From: Solirubrobacteraceae bacterium
GTDB lineage: Bacteria > Actinomycetota > Thermoleophilia > Solirubrobacterales > Solirubrobacteraceae
Direction: 5' to 3'
Assembly: GCA_017882375.1 (NCBI GenBank)
Contig: JADGPP010000024.1
Location: forward strand, 1 to 43,915
DNA: 43,915 nucleotides
Numbering within the stretch: position 1 is the stretch's first letter; every line of letters starts with the position of its first letter. The translations under genes and the position numbers were made by a program. Shown piece after piece: positions 42,322 through 43,915 of the stretch. The notes below the pieces were generated by a model that worked only from the letters and a program-made list of their open reading frames with translations, had not been told where the DNA came from and did not search any database.

Positions 42322-42337
42322 TCCTTAGTGCCATAAT
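42309..42337 (+). promoter_or_regulatory. sigma-70-type promoter of the SDR gene
   Basis: TTGCCA (42309-42314) and CATAAT (42332-42337) are separated by exactly 17 bp. The -35 box is inside the second operator, so TetR binding should exclude polymerase. The SDR ATG is 44 bp downstream of the -10 box, with AAGGA at 42366-42370. Confidence 0.7.
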
Positions 42338-42380
42338 GCTTGGAACGCCCACGAGCACGCGACCTAAGGATGCCTCGAAC

Positions 42381-43307
42381 ATGAACGATCTTCCCGATCA
42401 ACACGGCCGCATCGCGGTCATCACCGGCGCCAACAGCGGAATCGGACTCGAGGCCGCACGGGAGCTCACGCGCGCGGGCGCGCACGTGGTCATGGCCTGC
42501 CGCGACACCGCGAAGGGCGACCGCGCGGCAGAGACGATCCGCGCGGAGATCCCCGGCGCCGAGCTCGACGTCGCGGCGCTCGACCTCGCGTCGCTGGCCT
42601 CGGTACGCGCATTCGCCGAGCGCTACTCCGACGAGCGTCTGGACCTGCTGATCAACAACGCCGGCGTGATGGTCCCGCCCTACACCAAGACGGCGGACGG
42701 CTTCGAGCTGCAGTTCGCCACCAACCATCTCGGCCACTTCGCGCTCACCGGGCTGCTGCTCGACAGGCTGCTCGCCACGCCGGGGGGCCGCGTCGTGACA
42801 GTCAGCAGCACGGCGCACAAGTTCGGGCGCATCGACTTCGACGACCTGCAAAGCGAGCGCTCCTATCGCCGCTGGCGCGCCTACGGGCAATCGAAGCTCG
42901 CCAACCTCCTGTTCATGTTCGAGCTCGACCGCCGGCTGCGGGCGATCGACGCCGATCTGCTGAGCGTCGCCGCGCACCCGGGCTACTCCGCGACCAACCT
43001 GCAGTTCGCCGCCACGCCCTCGCGGATCGAGCGGCTCGGCTCAACGGTGCTCAACCGCGTGTACGCGCAGAGTGCCGAGCGCGGCGCGATGCCGACGCTG
43101 TATGCCGCGACCGCCGACATCCCCGGTGGCTCGTTCGTCGGGCCCGACGGCTTTCAGGAGATGCGCGGAGAGCCGAAGGTCGTCAAGTCGACGCGCGCCG
43201 CGCGCGACCCGCAGACGGCACTCCGCCTGTGGGAGGTATCCGAGCAGCTGACGGGCATTCACTTCTCGGTCGCCGACCGTTCCGCACCGCTGCTGTCGAA
43301 GAGCTGA
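42381..43307 (+). CDS. short-chain dehydrogenase/reductase
   Basis: 308 residues. The NADP-binding loop TGANSGIG (15-22), VVMACRD, the NNAGVM motif, the catalytic Ser region [12 protein letters not shown], and Y168-x3-K172 (YGQSK) give a complete classical SDR of the retinol-dehydrogenase/WW-oxidoreductase-like group; [15 protein letters not shown] follows. It reduces or oxidises a lipophilic carbonyl/alcohol. The start ATG 42381 is the first in frame; an ATG at 42369 is out of frame. It is controlled with the divergent TetR-AKR pair through the shared operators. It ends 13 bp from the convergent GNAT gene. Confidence 0.92.
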   Translation: MNDLPDQHGRIAVITGANSGIGLEAARELTRAGAHVVMACRDTAKGDRAAETIRAEIPGAELDVAALDLASLASVRAFAERYSDERLDLLINNAGVMVPPYTKTADGFELQFATNHLGHFALTGLLLDRLLATPGGRVVTVSSTAHKFGRIDFDDLQSERSYRRWRAYGQSKLANLLFMFELDRRLRAIDADLLSVAAHPGYSATNLQFAATPSRIERLGSTVLNRVYAQSAERGAMPTLYAATADIPGGSFVGPDGFQEMRGEPKVVKSTRAARDPQTALRLWEVSEQLTGIHFSVADRSAPLLSKS

Positions 43308-43320
43308 GCGAGGCGCTCGA

Positions 43321-43881
43321 CTAGCGAGGCTCCGAGGGATGGCCGGCGCCGCCTGCCAGGAAGCGCTGAGCCCAGGCGACGTCGTGCCAGGCGCCGAGCT
43401 TGAAGCCGATGCGACGGTAGGTGCCGACCGGCTCGAATCCCATCGCTTCGTGCAGCGCGACGCTCGCGTCGTTTGGCAGGGTCATGCCGGCGACGGCGAC
43501 GTAGTAGCCGCGACCCGCCAGCCTGGTCAACAGCTCGTCGTACAGCGCACGCCCACCGCCCGTGCGTCGACGGCCGAGCTCGAGGTACACGCTCACCTCG
43601 CACGCCCAGCGATACGCGGGACGCGAGTGAAATGGGCCGCCGTAGGCATAGCCGACGATGCGTCCGTCGTCCTCGAGCACGAGCCAGGCGTGGTCCCGCG
43701 CGGCCGCGGCGATCCGGTTCGCCATCTCCGCCGGCGACGGCGGATCGGTCTCGAAGGTGACCGCCGTGTCGGTCACGTACGGCGCGTAGATCGCCGCGCA
43801 TGCGGCCGCGTCGCGCTCTGAGGCCGTGCGCACTCCGGCGCGGCCCGCAGGCCCATCACCCGTGGCCGCGCCTCGATCCAT
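43321..43881 (-). CDS. GNAT acetyltransferase, phosphinothricin-acetyltransferase-like
   Basis: 186 residues. VRTASERDAAACAAIYAPYVTDTAVTFETDPPSPAEMANRI is the typical start of the Pat/Bar/YncA group, followed by HAWLVLEDDGRIVGYAYGGPFHSRPAYRWACEVSVYL, the acetyl-CoA loop LGRRRTGGGRALYDELL (motif A, R-x-x-G-x-G/A variant RRTGGG), and MGFEPVGTYRRIGFKLGAWHDVAWAQR. It acetylates an amine such as phosphinothricin, methionine sulfoximine or an amino acid. ATG 43881 is close to the window edge; 15 residues before the domain are basic/Gly-rich, so a later start is possible. Confidence 0.88.
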   Translation of the reverse strand: MDRGAATGDGPAGRAGVRTASERDAAACAAIYAPYVTDTAVTFETDPPSPAEMANRIAAAARDHAWLVLEDDGRIVGYAYGGPFHSRPAYRWACEVSVYLELGRRRTGGGRALYDELLTRLAGRGYYVAVAGMTLPNDASVALHEAMGFEPVGTYRRIGFKLGAWHDVAWAQRFLAGGAGHPSEPR

Positions 43882-43915
43882 GAAGTCAGCGTACAGCGAC
43901 GCCGGCGCGGCAAAC

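Overview
The window looks like chromosome of a GC-rich actinobacterium, most probably from the Thermoleophilia/Solirubrobacterales side of the phylum. That placement is inferred from strong G/C third-position bias, many GTG starts, secreted proteins built of carboxypeptidase-regulatory-like and Ig-like modules with the 'GSWTG...YQWLRNG' signature, an NAD-dependent formate dehydrogenase, and several TetR/OmpR regulators. No 16S or ribosomal marker is present, so it is not proven. No tRNA, rRNA, CRISPR array, transposase or integrase was recognised.

Layout. 1-2.66 kb: a sparse region of small genes with two membrane-protein genes that each carry a frameshift, a tiny hydrophobic protein, and a tightly packed run of small genes (34-aa ORF, DUF2007-like protein, Lys-rich protein) ending in a hairpin. 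2.66-13.7 kb: a cell-surface polysaccharide locus. It has two divergent GT2 glycosyltransferases, a large secreted repeat protein, then a minus-strand run rfbF-rfbG-C-methyltransferase-3,5-epimerase-reductase-flippase-methyltransferase. Most of its junctions overlap or nearly touch. The enzymes predict a CDP-activated, C-methyl-branched 6-deoxyhexose. 13.8-15.5 kb: a large secreted protein, followed by an intergenic array of a 53-bp repeat. 15.9-20.9 kb: cytochrome P450 plus GlcD-like FAD oxidase, a probable toxin-antitoxin pair, and an acyl-CoA mutase whose substrate-pocket residues are those of isobutyryl-CoA mutase rather than methylmalonyl-CoA mutase. 21.2-24.6 kb: an arylsulfotransferase-like protein coupled to a 22-aa leader ORF, and a protein made of two TetR modules in tandem.

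24.7-32.9 kb is the most coherent system. A five-gene plus-strand export operon (MacA/HlyD-type adaptor with a ~190-residue Ser/Gly/Thr linker, MacB-type ATPase, MacB/FtsX-type permease, a membrane-anchored small domain protein, a Cys-motif lipoprotein) is bracketed by a histidine kinase at one end and an OmpR-type response regulator at the other. Both regulatory genes have the same 11-bp-phased direct repeats upstream, so the two halves of the split two-component system are probably co-regulated, and the site next to the adaptor gene can also serve the operon.

33-43.9 kb holds mostly single metabolic genes: an alpha/beta hydrolase whose start codon abuts an octamer repeat, a quinone oxidoreductase divergent from NAD-formate dehydrogenase, two aldo/keto reductases, a PD40 propeller protein, acetolactate decarboxylase, and a TetR/AKR-SDR divergon with a clear palindromic operator over a recognisable promoter. 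It ends with a GNAT acetyltransferase.
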